Shown here: one piece after another, positions 1 to 7,467 of the stretch | How positions within the stretch are numbered: position 1 is the first letter of the stretch | How the letters are laid out: each line of letters opens with the position of its first letter | DNA from: JANJTY01 sp038257155 | Lineage (GTDB): Bacteria > Pseudomonadota > Gammaproteobacteria > Xanthomonadales > Xanthomonadaceae | DNA: 31,378 nucleotides | NCBI GenBank assembly: GCA_038257155.1 | Contig: JBBSJP010000054.1 | Coordinates: forward strand, 1 to 31,378 | Direction: 5' to 3' | Translations under genes and position numbers: made by a program | Notes under the pieces: generated by a model | What the model was told of the DNA's origin: nothing | Seen by the model: only the letters and a program-made list of their open reading frames with translations | Database searches by the model: none

Positions 1-141
1 GAGATGGTGATGCCGGGTGACAACGTGAAGATGGTCGTTACGCTGATCGCACCGATCGCGATGGACGACGGCCTGCGTTTCGCGATCCGCGAAGGTGGCC
101 GCACCGTCGGCGCCGGCGTGGTGGCGAAGATCTTCGAGTAA
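1..141 (+). CDS. tuf: Elongation factor Tu, C-terminal end (partial)
   Basis: This is the last 46 codons of EF-Tu, the GTPase that brings aminoacyl-tRNA to the ribosome. The reading frame is open from base 1 and ends at TAA 139-141. The translation contains MVMPGDNVKM and FAIREGGRTVGAGVV, which are hallmarks of domain 3, the C-terminal beta-barrel that contacts tRNA. The first roughly 350 residues lie outside the window. Its place directly before rpsJ is the usual str/S10 operon order. The next gene is 248 nt away and has its own promoter-like sequence, so tuf may end a separate transcript. Confidence 0.97.
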   Translation, partial: EMVMPGDNVKMVVTLIAPIAMDDGLRFAIREGGRTVGAGVVAKIFE

Positions 142-152
142 TTGAGGTACCC

Positions 153-180
153 GCCGGGTCTGCCCCAGGGCAGGCCCGGC
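153..180 (+). terminator. Stem-loop after tuf (possible terminator or attenuator)
   Basis: GCCGGG (153-158) and CTGCC (160-164) pair with GGCAG (169-173) and CCCGGC (175-180), with a T-G wobble between the two blocks and a small loop at 165-168. The stem begins 11 nt after the tuf stop codon. No run of T follows, so it is not a textbook intrinsic terminator. It could be a 3'-end stabiliser or a Rho-assisted end. Confidence 0.5.
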
Positions 181-254
181 AAGCCAAGCGAAAGCAGGTG
201 CAGGATGCGCCTTGTATTCGCCAGACCAAGGACGCGTCGTGAGAATTTCACCGC

Positions 255-284
255 TTGACGGTGCGGTTTCTTGCACGTTATACT
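255..284 (+). promoter_or_regulatory. Promoter of the S10 operon
   Basis: TTGACG (255-260) matches the sigma-70 -35 box at five of six positions. TATACT (279-284) matches the -10 box at five of six, and the spacer is 18 nt. Transcription would start near 291 and give a leader of about 100 nt before rpsJ. This is one of the two best sigma-70-like sites in the window. Confidence 0.75.
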
Positions 285-293
285 TGTGAGTCT

Positions 294-354
294 GGCAGGC
301 CGGAATATCCGGCCTGCCTCCGTTATGGGGGTCGGCAGCACGACTGCAGTCCCC
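294..354 (+). promoter_or_regulatory. Structured 5' leader of the S10 operon
   Basis: The leader starts with a perfect 11-bp hairpin: GGCAGGCCGGA (294-304), loop ATA, TCCGGCCTGCC (308-318). A second hairpin follows, with outer GGGG (327-330)/CCCC (351-354) and inner GCAG (335-338)/CTGC (344-347). In E. coli the S10 leader is the binding site through which L4 represses its own operon. An equivalent role here is inference from position only, because the shape was not compared with a known L4 site. The first hairpin lies almost at the predicted 5' end and could also protect the mRNA. Confidence 0.5.
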
Positions 355-389
355 GTCGCTCTTTCAACAAGATTTCAGGATACGCAAAG

Positions 390-701
390 ATGGCGGACCA
401 GAAGATCCGGATTCGGCTCAAGGCTTTCGATCACCGTTTGATTGATCGTTCCGCGAGCGAAATCGTCGAGACAGCCAAGCGGACCGGCGCGCAGGTGCGT
501 GGCCCCATCCCGCTGCCGACCAAGATCGAGCGCTACACCATTCTGGTGTCGCCGCACGTCGACAAGGACGCTCGCGACCAGTACGAGACCCGCACCCACA
601 AGCGTGTGCTGGATATCGTCGACCCGAACGACAAAACCGTAGACGCGCTGATGAAGCTTGAGCTCGCAGCCGGCGTCGACGTTCAGATCAAGCTGTACTG
701 A
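390..701 (+). CDS. rpsJ: 30S ribosomal protein S10 (NusE)
   Basis: S10 is part of the 30S head and, as NusE, joins NusB in transcription antitermination. The 103-residue product has the full family length and the expected blocks IRIRLKAFDHRLID, EIVETAKRTGAQVRGPIPLPT and AAGVDVQIKL. The ATG at 390 is chosen because residue 1 onward aligns with E. coli S10 (MADQKIRIRL...). The frame extends upstream to 255, but that extra part runs through the promoter and leader. A weak AGGA lies about 10 nt before the start. It is the first gene of the S10 operon, and rplC follows after 11 nt. Confidence 0.98.
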   Translation: MADQKIRIRLKAFDHRLIDRSASEIVETAKRTGAQVRGPIPLPTKIERYTILVSPHVDKDARDQYETRTHKRVLDIVDPNDKTVDALMKLELAAGVDVQIKLY

Positions 702-712
702 GGGTCAGGACC

Positions 713-1351
713 ATGACTATTGGCATCATTGGCCGCAAGTGCGGCATGTCGCGCCTCTTCACTGAAGACGGCGTTTCGATTCCGGTGACCCTCATCGAGG
801 CCAGCCCGAATCGCATCACCCAGATCAAGACCACCGAGAACGACGGCTACGCCGCGGTCCAGGTGACGGCGGGCAGCAAGCGCGCCAATCTGCTCAACAA
901 GCCGCAGACCGGTCACTACGCCAAGGCGAAAGTCGAGGCGGGTCGCGGACTGTGGGAGTTCCGCGTCGAAGAGGCCGAGCTGGGCAACTACCAGTTGGGT
1001 GGCGAGATCAACGCCGACATCTTCGCGGTCGGACAGAAAGTCGACGTTGCCGGCGTTACCAAGGGCAAGGGCTTTCAGGGCACGATCAAGCGCTGGAACT
1101 TCACCATGGGTGACGCCACCCACGGTAACTCGCTGTCGCACCGCTCGCCGGGTTCCATTGGTCAGCGCCAGACGCCGGGTCGCGTGTTTCCGGGCAAGAA
1201 GATGGCCGGCCACATGGGTGCCGTGCGTCAGTCAACCCAGAACCTTGAAGTTGTGAAGGTTGATGCCGAGCGCGGTCTGATCGCGATCAAGGGCGCCGTT
1301 CCTGGCGCGCCGGGCGGCAACGTTATCGTCCGTCCCGCGTCCAAGGGTTGA
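713..1351 (+). CDS. rplC: 50S ribosomal protein L3
   Basis: L3 is an early-assembly 50S protein whose long loop reaches toward the peptidyl-transferase centre. The 212 residues match family length. The N-terminus MTIGIIGRKCGMSRLF and the loop GSIGQRQTPGRVFPGKKMAGHMG are diagnostic. The glutamine in GQRQTPG corresponds to the residue that PrmB methylates in E. coli. The stop TGA (1349-1351) is followed at once by the AGGAG Shine-Dalgarno sequence of rplD, so the two genes are tightly linked. Confidence 0.98.
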   Translation: MTIGIIGRKCGMSRLFTEDGVSIPVTLIEASPNRITQIKTTENDGYAAVQVTAGSKRANLLNKPQTGHYAKAKVEAGRGLWEFRVEEAELGNYQLGGEINADIFAVGQKVDVAGVTKGKGFQGTIKRWNFTMGDATHGNSLSHRSPGSIGQRQTPGRVFPGKKMAGHMGAVRQSTQNLEVVKVDAERGLIAIKGAVPGAPGGNVIVRPASKG

Positions 1352-1362
1352 GGAGAAGTCAG

Positions 1363-1965
1363 ATGGATCTCGCGGTAAAGGGTAGCGACAAGACGGTGTC
1401 GGTTTCCGACACCATCTTCGGACGCGATTTCAGTGAAGACCTGGTGCATCAGGTGGTGGTTGCGTATCGCAACGCCGGCCGTTCAGGCACCAAGGCGCAG
1501 AAGACGCGTTCCGAGGTAAACGGAACGACCAAGAAGTCGAAGAAGCAGAAGGGTGGCGGTGCGCGACACGGTGCGCTGACGGCTCCAATCTTCGTCGGTG
1601 GCGGCGTGACCTTCGCGGCCAAGCCGCGCAGCTTTGCGCAGAAGGTCAACCGCAAGATGTACCGCGGCGCGATCAGCTCGATCCTGTCCGAACTCAATCG
1701 TCACGGCCGCCTGATGGTGGTTGATGCGATCGAGATCGACCAGCCCAAGACCAAGGCCCTGGTGGCCAAGCTTGGCGAGTACAACGCGACGCGTCCGTTG
1801 CTGGTCACCGAAGACGCCAGCGAGGCACTGTTCCTCGCCGCGCGCAACCTGCCGTATGTGCAGGTGCGTGATGCGCAGGGCATCGATCCGGTCGCCCTGG
1901 TTGCCGCGGATTACGTGGTGATGACGGTCGATTCGGTCAAGAAGATCGAGGAGTGGCTGGCATGA
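1363..1965 (+). CDS. rplD: 50S ribosomal protein L4
   Basis: L4 is a 50S assembly protein lining the exit tunnel. In E. coli it also represses the S10 operon. The 200 residues agree with the 201 of E. coli L4. The tunnel loop is visible as KTRSEVNGTTKKSKKQKGGG followed by ARHGALTAPIFVGGG. ATG 1363 is preferred over an in-frame TTG at 1348: AGGAG lies at 1351-1355 with 7 nt spacing, and the TTG overlaps the rplC stop. The last codons overlap the start of rplW by 4 nt (ATGA), which suggests translational coupling. Confidence 0.97.
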   Translation: MDLAVKGSDKTVSVSDTIFGRDFSEDLVHQVVVAYRNAGRSGTKAQKTRSEVNGTTKKSKKQKGGGARHGALTAPIFVGGGVTFAAKPRSFAQKVNRKMYRGAISSILSELNRHGRLMVVDAIEIDQPKTKALVAKLGEYNATRPLLVTEDASEALFLAARNLPYVQVRDAQGIDPVALVAADYVVMTVDSVKKIEEWLA

Positions 1966-2258
1966 TGAACAGCGAGAAGATTCTCAATGTACTGCGTGCG
2001 CCGCGCGTCTCCGAGAAGACCGCGCGCCTGCAGGAACTGAACCAGTACGTGTTCGAAGTAGCCACCGACGCCACCAAGGCGGACGTCAAGGCTGCGGTCG
2101 AGCAGCTGTTTTCGGTGAAGGTCGAGGCGGTCAACGTCGTGAATGTAAAGGGCAAGTCCAAGACTTTCCGCTTTCGCGCCGGCCGTCGTTCCGATATGAA
2201 AAAGGCATACGTTCGTCTGGCCGAAGGCCAGTCGATCGACGTCATGACCACGGCCTGA
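1962..2258 (+). CDS. rplW: 50S ribosomal protein L23
   Basis: L23 sits at the mouth of the exit tunnel and docks trigger factor and the signal recognition particle. The 98-residue product carries LNVLRAPRVSEKTARL at the N-terminus and VEQLFSVKVEAVNVVNVKGK in the core, both typical. The ATG at 1962 overlaps the rplD stop as ATGA, and GAGGAG at 1948-1953 serves as the ribosome-binding site. A second ATG immediately follows at 1965 and would shorten the product by one residue. rplB begins 11 nt later. Confidence 0.96.
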   Translation: MMNSEKILNVLRAPRVSEKTARLQELNQYVFEVATDATKADVKAAVEQLFSVKVEAVNVVNVKGKSKTFRFRAGRRSDMKKAYVRLAEGQSIDVMTTA

Positions 2259-2269
2259 GGTAGGTACCC

Positions 2270-3097
2270 ATGGCACTGATGAAGTTCAAGCCGACCTCAC
2301 CTGGACGTCGTTCCATGGTGCGGGTCGTAACCCCGGATCTCCACAAGGGCGAGCCACACGCGCCCCTGCTCGACAAGCAGGGCAAGAGCGGCGGCCGCAA
2401 TCACCACGGACGCATCACCACGCGTCACGTGGGTGGTGGTCACAAGCAGCATTACCGCATTGTCGATTTCAAGCGCGACAAGGAAGGTATCCCGGCGCGC
2501 GTCGAGCGCATCGAATACGATCCGAACCGCACGGCGCATCTGGCTCTGTTGTGCTACGTCGACGGCGAGCGCCGTTACATCATCGCGCCGAAGGGTCTGA
2601 AGTCGGGTGATCAGATCATCGCCGGTCGCGATGCGCCGATCAAGCTCGGCAACAGCCTGCCGCTGCGCAATATCCCGGTCGGTTCGACGGTGCATTGCAT
2701 CGAGATGAAGCCGGGCAAGGGCGCGCAGATGGCGCGTGCTGCTGGCGCTTCGGCCCAACTGGTTGCACGCGAGCAGGGCTACGCCACGCTGCGTCTTCGC
2801 TCCGGCGAGATGCGCAAGGTGCCGGTCGAATGCTCGGCCACCATCGGCGAAGTCGGCAACAGCGAGCACAGCCTCGAGAAGCTCGGCAAGGCTGGCGCCA
2901 AGCGCTGGCGCGGCGTTCGTCCCACCGTTCGCGGTGCCGCGATGAACCCGGTCGACCATCCGCACGGCGGTGGTGAAGCCAAGGCTGGTCAGGGCAATCC
3001 GCATCCGGTCTCCCCGTGGGGCACGCCGGCCAAGGGTTACAAGACCCGCAACAACAAGCGCACGCAGAAGTTCATCGTGCGCGATCGCAGGGGTTGA
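2270..3097 (+). CDS. rplB: 50S ribosomal protein L2
   Basis: L2 is one of the most conserved 50S proteins and is needed for subunit association and peptidyl-transferase activity. The 275 residues match the family (273 in E. coli). Diagnostic segments are KSGGRNHHGRITTRHVGGGH near residues 40-60 and MNPVDHPHGGGEAKAGQG near 225-245. The latter includes the histidine equivalent to His229 of E. coli L2. A GAGG-type ribosome-binding site precedes ATG 2270, and rpsS follows after 12 nt. Confidence 0.98.
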   Translation: MALMKFKPTSPGRRSMVRVVTPDLHKGEPHAPLLDKQGKSGGRNHHGRITTRHVGGGHKQHYRIVDFKRDKEGIPARVERIEYDPNRTAHLALLCYVDGERRYIIAPKGLKSGDQIIAGRDAPIKLGNSLPLRNIPVGSTVHCIEMKPGKGAQMARAAGASAQLVAREQGYATLRLRSGEMRKVPVECSATIGEVGNSEHSLEKLGKAGAKRWRGVRPTVRGAAMNPVDHPHGGGEAKAGQGNPHPVSPWGTPAKGYKTRNNKRTQKFIVRDRRG

Positions 3098-3109
3098 TAG
3101 GAAAGCGCC

Positions 3110-3385
3110 ATGGCACGCTCACTCAAAAAGGGTCCCTTCGTGGACCACCACCTCGCCAAGAAGGTCGAGGTCGCAAATCAGACCAGCAACAAGCGCCCAA
3201 TCAAGACCTGGTCGCGCCGTTCCATGGTCCTTCCGGAAATGGTTGGCTGCACCATTGCCATCCACAACGGCAAGAACCACATTCCGGTCCTGGTCAACGA
3301 GAACATGGTCGGCCACAAGCTTGGCGAATTTGCCGTCACCCGGACCTTCAAGGGTCATGGTGGCGACAAGAAGTCCGGCAAGTAA
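3110..3385 (+). CDS. rpsS: 30S ribosomal protein S19
   Basis: S19 binds 16S rRNA in the 30S head with S13 and lies near the A and P sites. The product is 91 residues. MARSLKKGPFVDHHLAKKV, the central TWSRRSMVLPEMVG and the C-terminal HKLGEFAVTRTFKGH are characteristic. Start and length agree with E. coli S19 (92 residues). The gene lies in the canonical order between rplB and rplV. Confidence 0.98.
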   Translation: MARSLKKGPFVDHHLAKKVEVANQTSNKRPIKTWSRRSMVLPEMVGCTIAIHNGKNHIPVLVNENMVGHKLGEFAVTRTFKGHGGDKKSGK

Positions 3386-3397
3386 GGAGAACAGATA

Positions 3398-3733
3398 ATG
3401 GAAGCCAAAGCTGTCCTCCGCACTGCCCGCATCTCGCCGCAGAAGGTTCGCCTGGTGGCGGATCAGGTTCGCGGTCTGCCTGCCGGTCGCGCGCTCGAAC
3501 TGCTCAAGTTCAGCGACAAGAAAGCTGCCCACATGATCTACAAGGTCCTGTGGTCGGCCGTCTCGAACGCCGAGAACAATGAAGGTGCAGACGCCGACGA
3601 CCTGTCGGTGGCACGCATCTTCGTCGACGAGGGTCCTGTGCTGAAGCGCTTCATGGCGCGCGCCAAGGGCCGCGGTACGCGCATCTTGAAGCGCACCAGC
3701 CACATCACTGTGGTTGTGGGCTCAGGCAACTAA
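3398..3733 (+). CDS. rplV: 50S ribosomal protein L22
   Basis: L22 spans the 50S subunit. Its extended hairpin forms part of the exit-tunnel constriction, where macrolide-resistance changes arise in many bacteria. The 111 residues include RISPQKVRLVADQVRG near the N-terminus and the hairpin FMARAKGRGTRILKRTSHI near residues 85-103. No deletion or duplication is apparent in that loop. The start has a strong AAGGAG ribosome-binding site. rpsC begins 13 nt after the stop. Confidence 0.98.
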   Translation: MEAKAVLRTARISPQKVRLVADQVRGLPAGRALELLKFSDKKAAHMIYKVLWSAVSNAENNEGADADDLSVARIFVDEGPVLKRFMARAKGRGTRILKRTSHITVVVGSGN

Positions 3734-3746
3734 CCGGGAACGCACG

Positions 3747-4460
3747 ATGGGTCATAAAGTACATCCAATCGGAATCCGCCTTGGTATCTCCAAGGACTGG
3801 AATTCCACGTGGTACGCCAACAAGCGTGAGTACGCCGAATATCTGGCGTCTGACCTCAAGGTCCGCGAGATGCTGCGCAAGCGCCTCGCTCAGGCTGGCG
3901 TTTCCCGCATCCAGATCGAGCGTCCGGCCAAGACTGCCCGCGTCACCGTGCACACCGCCCGTCCGGGCGTGGTGATCGGCAAGAAGGGTGAGGACATCGA
4001 GAAGCTGCGCAAGGACGTCAGCGCGATGATGGGCGTTCCGGTGCACATCAACGTGTCGGAAGTGCGCAAGCCGGAGCTCGACGCCCAGCTCGTCGCCGAG
4101 TCGATCGCCCAGCAGCTTGAGCGCCGCATCATGTTCCGCCGCGCGATGAAGCGCGCCGTCGGCAACGCGATCCGCCTCGGCGCACTGGGTATCAAGGTCA
4201 ACGTCGCCGGTCGTCTGAATGGTGCCGAGATCGCGCGTTCGGAGTGGTATCGCGAAGGTCGCGTGCCCCTGCATACGTTGCGTGCCGACATCGACTACGG
4301 CTTCGCCGAAGCCAAGACGACCTACGGAATCATCGGGATCAAGACCTGGATCTACAAGGGCGAGATCTTCGACTACTCCCAGGTAGGCCAGGAAAAGCCG
4401 GAAGAGCGTGCCGAACGTGCGCCCCGTCCTTCCCGTCCTAGCCGCGAAGCAAGGGACTAA
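3747..4460 (+). CDS. rpsC: 30S ribosomal protein S3
   Basis: S3 is in the 30S head at the mRNA entry site and contributes to mRNA unwinding with S4 and S5. The 237-residue product contains MGHKVHPIGIRLGISKDW at the start and a KH domain with the motif VVIGKKGEDIEKLR near residues 75-90. A basic, arginine-rich tail closes the protein. ATG 3747 is chosen because the frame upstream overlaps the end of rplV and lacks family similarity. rplP follows after 6 nt. Confidence 0.98.
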   Translation: MGHKVHPIGIRLGISKDWNSTWYANKREYAEYLASDLKVREMLRKRLAQAGVSRIQIERPAKTARVTVHTARPGVVIGKKGEDIEKLRKDVSAMMGVPVHINVSEVRKPELDAQLVAESIAQQLERRIMFRRAMKRAVGNAIRLGALGIKVNVAGRLNGAEIARSEWYREGRVPLHTLRADIDYGFAEAKTTYGIIGIKTWIYKGEIFDYSQVGQEKPEERAERAPRPSRPSREARD

Positions 4461-4466
4461 TCAGCC

Positions 4467-4880
4467 ATGTTGCAGCCAAAAAGAACCAAGTACCGCAAGG
4501 TACACAAGGGTCGTAACGAAGGCCTGAGCTGGTGCGGAAACGCCGTCAGCTTCGGCGAGTTCGGCCTAAAGGCCACGACCCGCGGCCAGCTGACCGCACG
4601 ACAGATCGAGGCGGCTCGCCGTTCGATCAGCCGTTACGTGAAGCGTGGCGGCAAGCTCTGGATCCGCGTTTTTCCGGACAAGCCCATCACCAAGAAGCCG
4701 ATCGAGGTCCGTATGGGCTCCGGTAAGGGCAACGTGGAGTACTGGGTAGCCCTGGTGCAGCCCGGACGCATGCTTTACGAGATCGAGGGCGTTCCCGAAG
4801 AGACTGCGCGCGAGGCCTTCCGCCTTGCTGCCGCCAAGCTCTCGGTTCTCACCACCTTTGTGACCCGGACGGTGCGCTAA
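4467..4880 (+). CDS. rplP: 50S ribosomal protein L16
   Basis: L16 is a late-assembly 50S protein that contacts A-site tRNA. The 137 residues show MLQPKRTKYRKVHKGRN at the start and RVFPDKPITKKPIEVRMGSG in the centre. Arg82 aligns with Arg81 of E. coli L16, the residue hydroxylated by the oxygenase RoxA/YcfD, so the target site is kept. Compared with E. coli there is one extra residue in the SWCGNAVSFG segment. The stop TAA shares its last A with the start of rpmC (TAATG). Confidence 0.98.
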   Translation: MLQPKRTKYRKVHKGRNEGLSWCGNAVSFGEFGLKATTRGQLTARQIEAARRSISRYVKRGGKLWIRVFPDKPITKKPIEVRMGSGKGNVEYWVALVQPGRMLYEIEGVPEETAREAFRLAAAKLSVLTTFVTRTVR

Positions 4881-5065
4881 TGGACATCAAGGATCTGCGT
4901 CAAAAGACGCAAGACGAGCTCAAGACCCATCTGCTCGACCTGCGCAAGGAGCAATTCTCCATGCGCATGCAGAAGGCCACCGGCCAGCTCACCCAGACCC
5001 ATCAGGTGCGGAACGTGCGTCGCGAGATCGCGCAGGTCAAGCAGCTGCTTGGCACGCAGAAGTAA
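4880..5065 (+). CDS. rpmC: 50S ribosomal protein L29
   Basis: L29 is a small two-helix protein next to L23 at the tunnel exit, forming part of the docking platform for nascent-chain factors. The product has 61 residues, with MDIKDLRQKTQDEL, LLDLRKEQFSMRMQKATGQL and a C-terminal IAQVKQLL helix, all typical. It overlaps the rplP stop by one base (TAATG), so translation is probably coupled. No frameshift or truncation is seen. Confidence 0.97.
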   Translation: MDIKDLRQKTQDELKTHLLDLRKEQFSMRMQKATGQLTQTHQVRNVRREIAQVKQLLGTQK

Positions 5066-5075
5066 GGCGGACACC

Positions 5076-5336
5076 ATGAACGAAGAAAACAAGACACGTA
5101 CGCTCGAAGGGCGTGTGGTCAGCAACAAGATGCAGAAGACGGTGACCGTTCTGGTCGAGCGCCAGGTGAAGCACGAGCTGTACGGCAAGTACATCCGCCG
5201 TTCGACCAAGGTGCACGCGCACGACGAGGAAGGTCGCTGCCAGGAAGGTGACATGGTGCGCGTGTCGGAGTGCCGGCCGCTTTCCAAGACCAAGAACTGG
5301 CGCGTGGTCGAGATCCTGACCCGCGCGGATCAGTAA
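5076..5336 (+). CDS. rpsQ: 30S ribosomal protein S17
   Basis: S17 is a primary 16S rRNA-binding protein with an OB fold and is needed early in 30S assembly. The 86-residue product contains LEGRVVSNKMQKTVTVLVER and GDMVRVSECRPLSKTK. ATG 5076 is chosen over an upstream in-frame TTG (5049) because the upstream part overlaps rpmC and the family begins close to MNEENKTRTLEG. In E. coli this gene ends the S10 operon. Here 24 nt separate it from rplN, with no terminator visible. Confidence 0.97.
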   Translation: MNEENKTRTLEGRVVSNKMQKTVTVLVERQVKHELYGKYIRRSTKVHAHDEEGRCQEGDMVRVSECRPLSKTKNWRVVEILTRADQ

Positions 5337-5360
5337 CGGCAAGGGCCAGGAGAACTCAAC

Positions 5361-5729
5361 ATGATCCAGATGCAGAGCTACCTTGACGCAGCTGACAACA
5401 GCGGTGCCAAGGAACTGATGTGCATCAAGGTGCTCGGCGGCTCCAAGCGCCGTTACGCCCACATCGGCGACATCATCAAGGTGAGCGTCAAGGACGCGAT
5501 CCCGCGCGGCAAGGTCAAGAAGGGCGAAGTCTACGACGCCGTTGTGGTGCGTACCCGCAAGGGTGTGCGTCGCGCCGACGGTTCGCTGATCCGCTTCGAT
5601 GGCAATGCTGCCGTGCTGCTCAACAACAAGCATGAACCGATCGGCACCCGCATCTTCGGGCCGGTGACGCGCGAACTGCGCGGCGAGAAGTTCATGAAGA
5701 TCGTTTCGCTCGCACCCGAAGTGCTTTGA
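5361..5729 (+). CDS. rplN: 50S ribosomal protein L14
   Basis: L14 is a conserved 50S interface protein that also binds the silencing factor RsfS. The 122 residues start MIQMQSYLDAADNSGAKELM and include GDIIKVSVKDAIPRGKVKKG and ALLNNKHEPIGTRIFGPV-type segments. An AGGAGAA ribosome-binding site lies just upstream of ATG 5361. In E. coli this gene opens the spc operon, but here no clear separate promoter is seen in the 24-nt spacer, so read-through from the S10 operon is likely. Confidence 0.98.
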   Translation: MIQMQSYLDAADNSGAKELMCIKVLGGSKRRYAHIGDIIKVSVKDAIPRGKVKKGEVYDAVVVRTRKGVRRADGSLIRFDGNAAVLLNNKHEPIGTRIFGPVTRELRGEKFMKIVSLAPEVL

Positions 5730-5745
5730 GCGGAGATAGAGAACT

Positions 5746-6060
5746 ATGAATCGTATCCGTAAAGGCGATCAGGTCGTCGTGATCGCAGGCAAGAACAAGG
5801 GTCAGAAGGGTGAAGTGCTGCGTGTGCTGGGCGACCGCCTTGCCGTGCAGAACATCAATCTGGTGAAGCGCCACACCAAGCCGAATCCGCAGGCCAACAA
5901 GCCGGGCGGCATCGTCGAGCGCGAAGCCCCGATCCATATCTCCAACGTCATGCTGTTTAACCCGGTACTCGGGAAGGGCGATCGCGTTGGCATCAAGGTG
6001 CTCGAGGATGGACGCAAGCTGCGTGTGTTCCGCTCGAGCGGTGAGGCGATTGACGCCTGA
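5746..6060 (+). CDS. rplX: 50S ribosomal protein L24
   Basis: L24 is a 50S assembly-initiator protein that binds the 5' domain of 23S rRNA. The 104-residue product has the KOW motif in DQVVVIAGKNKGQKGEVLRV near residues 8-27, followed by NINLVKRHTKPNPQ. The ATG at 5746 has a CGGAGATAG ribosome-binding site upstream. rplE starts 11 nt after the stop. In E. coli the rplX-rplE junction holds the S8 translational-repression site. No equivalent structure could be shown here by eye. Confidence 0.97.
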   Translation: MNRIRKGDQVVVIAGKNKGQKGEVLRVLGDRLAVQNINLVKRHTKPNPQANKPGGIVEREAPIHISNVMLFNPVLGKGDRVGIKVLEDGRKLRVFRSSGEAIDA

Positions 6061-6071
6061 GGAATGATGTG

Positions 6072-6614
6072 ATGACCACCCGGCTCGAAAAATTCTACAA
6101 AGACGAAGTCGTTCCGAAACTGATGGAAAAGTTCGGTTACGAGAACGTGATGCAGGTTCCGCGTCTCACCAAGGTCACCCTGAACATGGGTGTCGGCGAG
6201 GCGGTGGGCAACAAGAAGATCCTGGAAAATGCCGTCGCAGACATGGCCAAGATCTCCGGCCAGAAGCCGGTGACGACCAAGGCCCGCGTCTCGGTTGCCA
6301 GTTTCAAGATCCGCGATGGCTGGCCGATCGGCTGCAAGGTCACCCTGCGTCGCGCCAAGATGTACGAGTTCTTCGATCGCCTGGTCGCCATCTCGCTGCC
6401 GCGCGTGCGTGACTTCCGCGGCGTTTCGGCGCGCTCCTTCGACGGACGCGGCAACTTCAACATGGGCGTCAAGGAACAGATCATCTTCCCGGAGATCGAT
6501 TTCGACCAGGTCGACGCCATGCGTGGTATGGACATCTCCATTACCACCACCGCCAAGACCGACGCTGAAGGCCGGGCTCTGCTCGAAGCTTTCGGTTTCC
6601 CCTTCCGCAACTGA
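6072..6614 (+). CDS. rplE: 50S ribosomal protein L5
   Basis: L5 binds 5S rRNA with L18 and contacts P-site tRNA and S13 across the subunit interface. The 180-residue product contains LEKFYKDEVVPKLMEKFGY, PRLTKVTLNMGVGEA and the conserved GGRGNFNMG-like segment FDGRGNFNMGVKEQIIFPE. ATG 6072 is chosen over an adjacent GTG at 6069 because it is the stronger codon and fits family length. GAGG at 6059-6062 overlaps the rplX stop and supplies the ribosome-binding site. Confidence 0.98.
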   Translation: MTTRLEKFYKDEVVPKLMEKFGYENVMQVPRLTKVTLNMGVGEAVGNKKILENAVADMAKISGQKPVTTKARVSVASFKIRDGWPIGCKVTLRRAKMYEFFDRLVAISLPRVRDFRGVSARSFDGRGNFNMGVKEQIIFPEIDFDQVDAMRGMDISITTTAKTDAEGRALLEAFGFPFRN

Positions 6615-6632
6615 TTCGAAAGGTTCCTGCAG

Positions 6633-6938
6633 ATGGCAAAGACTTCGATGGTGAACCGCGAGACGAAGCGGACCAAGCTCGTCAAGAAGCACGCGGTCAA
6701 GCGCGACGCGCTGCGCGATGTGATGAAGAGCCAGACGGCCTCGTTCGAGGAGAAGATGGACGCTGCGGTCAAGCTGCAGAAGATGCCGCGCGACTCTTCG
6801 CCCACCCGTCAGCGCAACCGTTGCGTCATGTCCGGTCGCTCGCGTGGCGTCTATCGCAAGTTCGGCCTCGGCCGCAACAAGTTGCGCGAAGCCACCATGC
6901 GTGGTGACGTGCCGGGTTTGCGCAAGGCAAGTTGGTAA
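6633..6938 (+). CDS. rpsN: 30S ribosomal protein S14 (zinc-independent form)
   Basis: S14 is a late-binding 30S head protein. At 101 residues it is the long, zinc-independent form: it lacks the CxxC pairs of the short zinc-binding paralogue. MAKTSMVNRETKRTKLVKK and the C-terminal CVMSGRSRGVYRKFGLGRN are characteristic, and the latter holds the only cysteine. The gene is followed by an unusually long 119-nt spacer before rpsH. Confidence 0.98.
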   Translation: MAKTSMVNRETKRTKLVKKHAVKRDALRDVMKSQTASFEEKMDAAVKLQKMPRDSSPTRQRNRCVMSGRSRGVYRKFGLGRNKLREATMRGDVPGLRKASW

Positions 6939-7057
6939 GACAATCCGGGATCCATTGACCGGGGCTGGAGCCAGCGCAAGCGGCCCTAGAAACTCCGGGA
7001 AATCGATTCCACCCCCGCTTAATTGCGGATATCGGTGCTGACAAGGTAACTGTAACA

Positions 7058-7453
7058 ATGAGCATGACTGATCCTATCGCCGACATGCTGGTGCGTATCA
7101 AGAACGCGCTGGCTGTGGGCAAGCCGACGGTGAAGATGCCGTCTTCCAAGATGAAGCTGGCGATCGCCAAGGTGCTGAAGGAAGAGGGCTACATCCTCGA
7201 CGCCAACGCCGCCGCGAACGGCCCCAAGGCCGAGCTCGAGATCGTCCTGAAGTACTTTCAGGGCAAGCCGGTCATCGAGCGTCTGCAGCGCGTTTCGCGC
7301 TCCGGCCTGCGTCACTACCGTGGCAAGGACGAGCTGCCGCGCATCTTGAACGGCCTCGGCGTCGCCATTATTTCGACCTCCAAGGGCGTCATGACCGATT
7401 CGCAGGCACGGGCCCATGGCCTGGGCGGCGAAGTGGTCTGCCTGGTCGCCTGA
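7058..7453 (+). CDS. rpsH: 30S ribosomal protein S8
   Basis: S8 is a primary 16S rRNA-binding protein of the 30S platform. In E. coli it also represses the spc operon. The 131 residues begin MSMTDPIADMLVRIKNA, matching the E. coli start, so ATG 7058 is preferred over the in-frame ATG at 7064. The C-terminal STSKGVMTDSQARAHGLGGE is the classic S8 signature. Upstream is the 119-nt spacer after rpsN, and rplF begins 14 nt after the stop. Confidence 0.98.
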   Translation: MSMTDPIADMLVRIKNALAVGKPTVKMPSSKMKLAIAKVLKEEGYILDANAAANGPKAELEIVLKYFQGKPVIERLQRVSRSGLRHYRGKDELPRILNGLGVAIISTSKGVMTDSQARAHGLGGEVVCLVA

Positions 7454-7467
7454 TTAGGAGCCTTACG

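Noticed and set aside
5802..7058. 418-codon open frame on the minus strand opposite rplX-rplE-rpsN
   Set aside because: Shadow of highly conserved ribosomal genes; composition is not protein-like.
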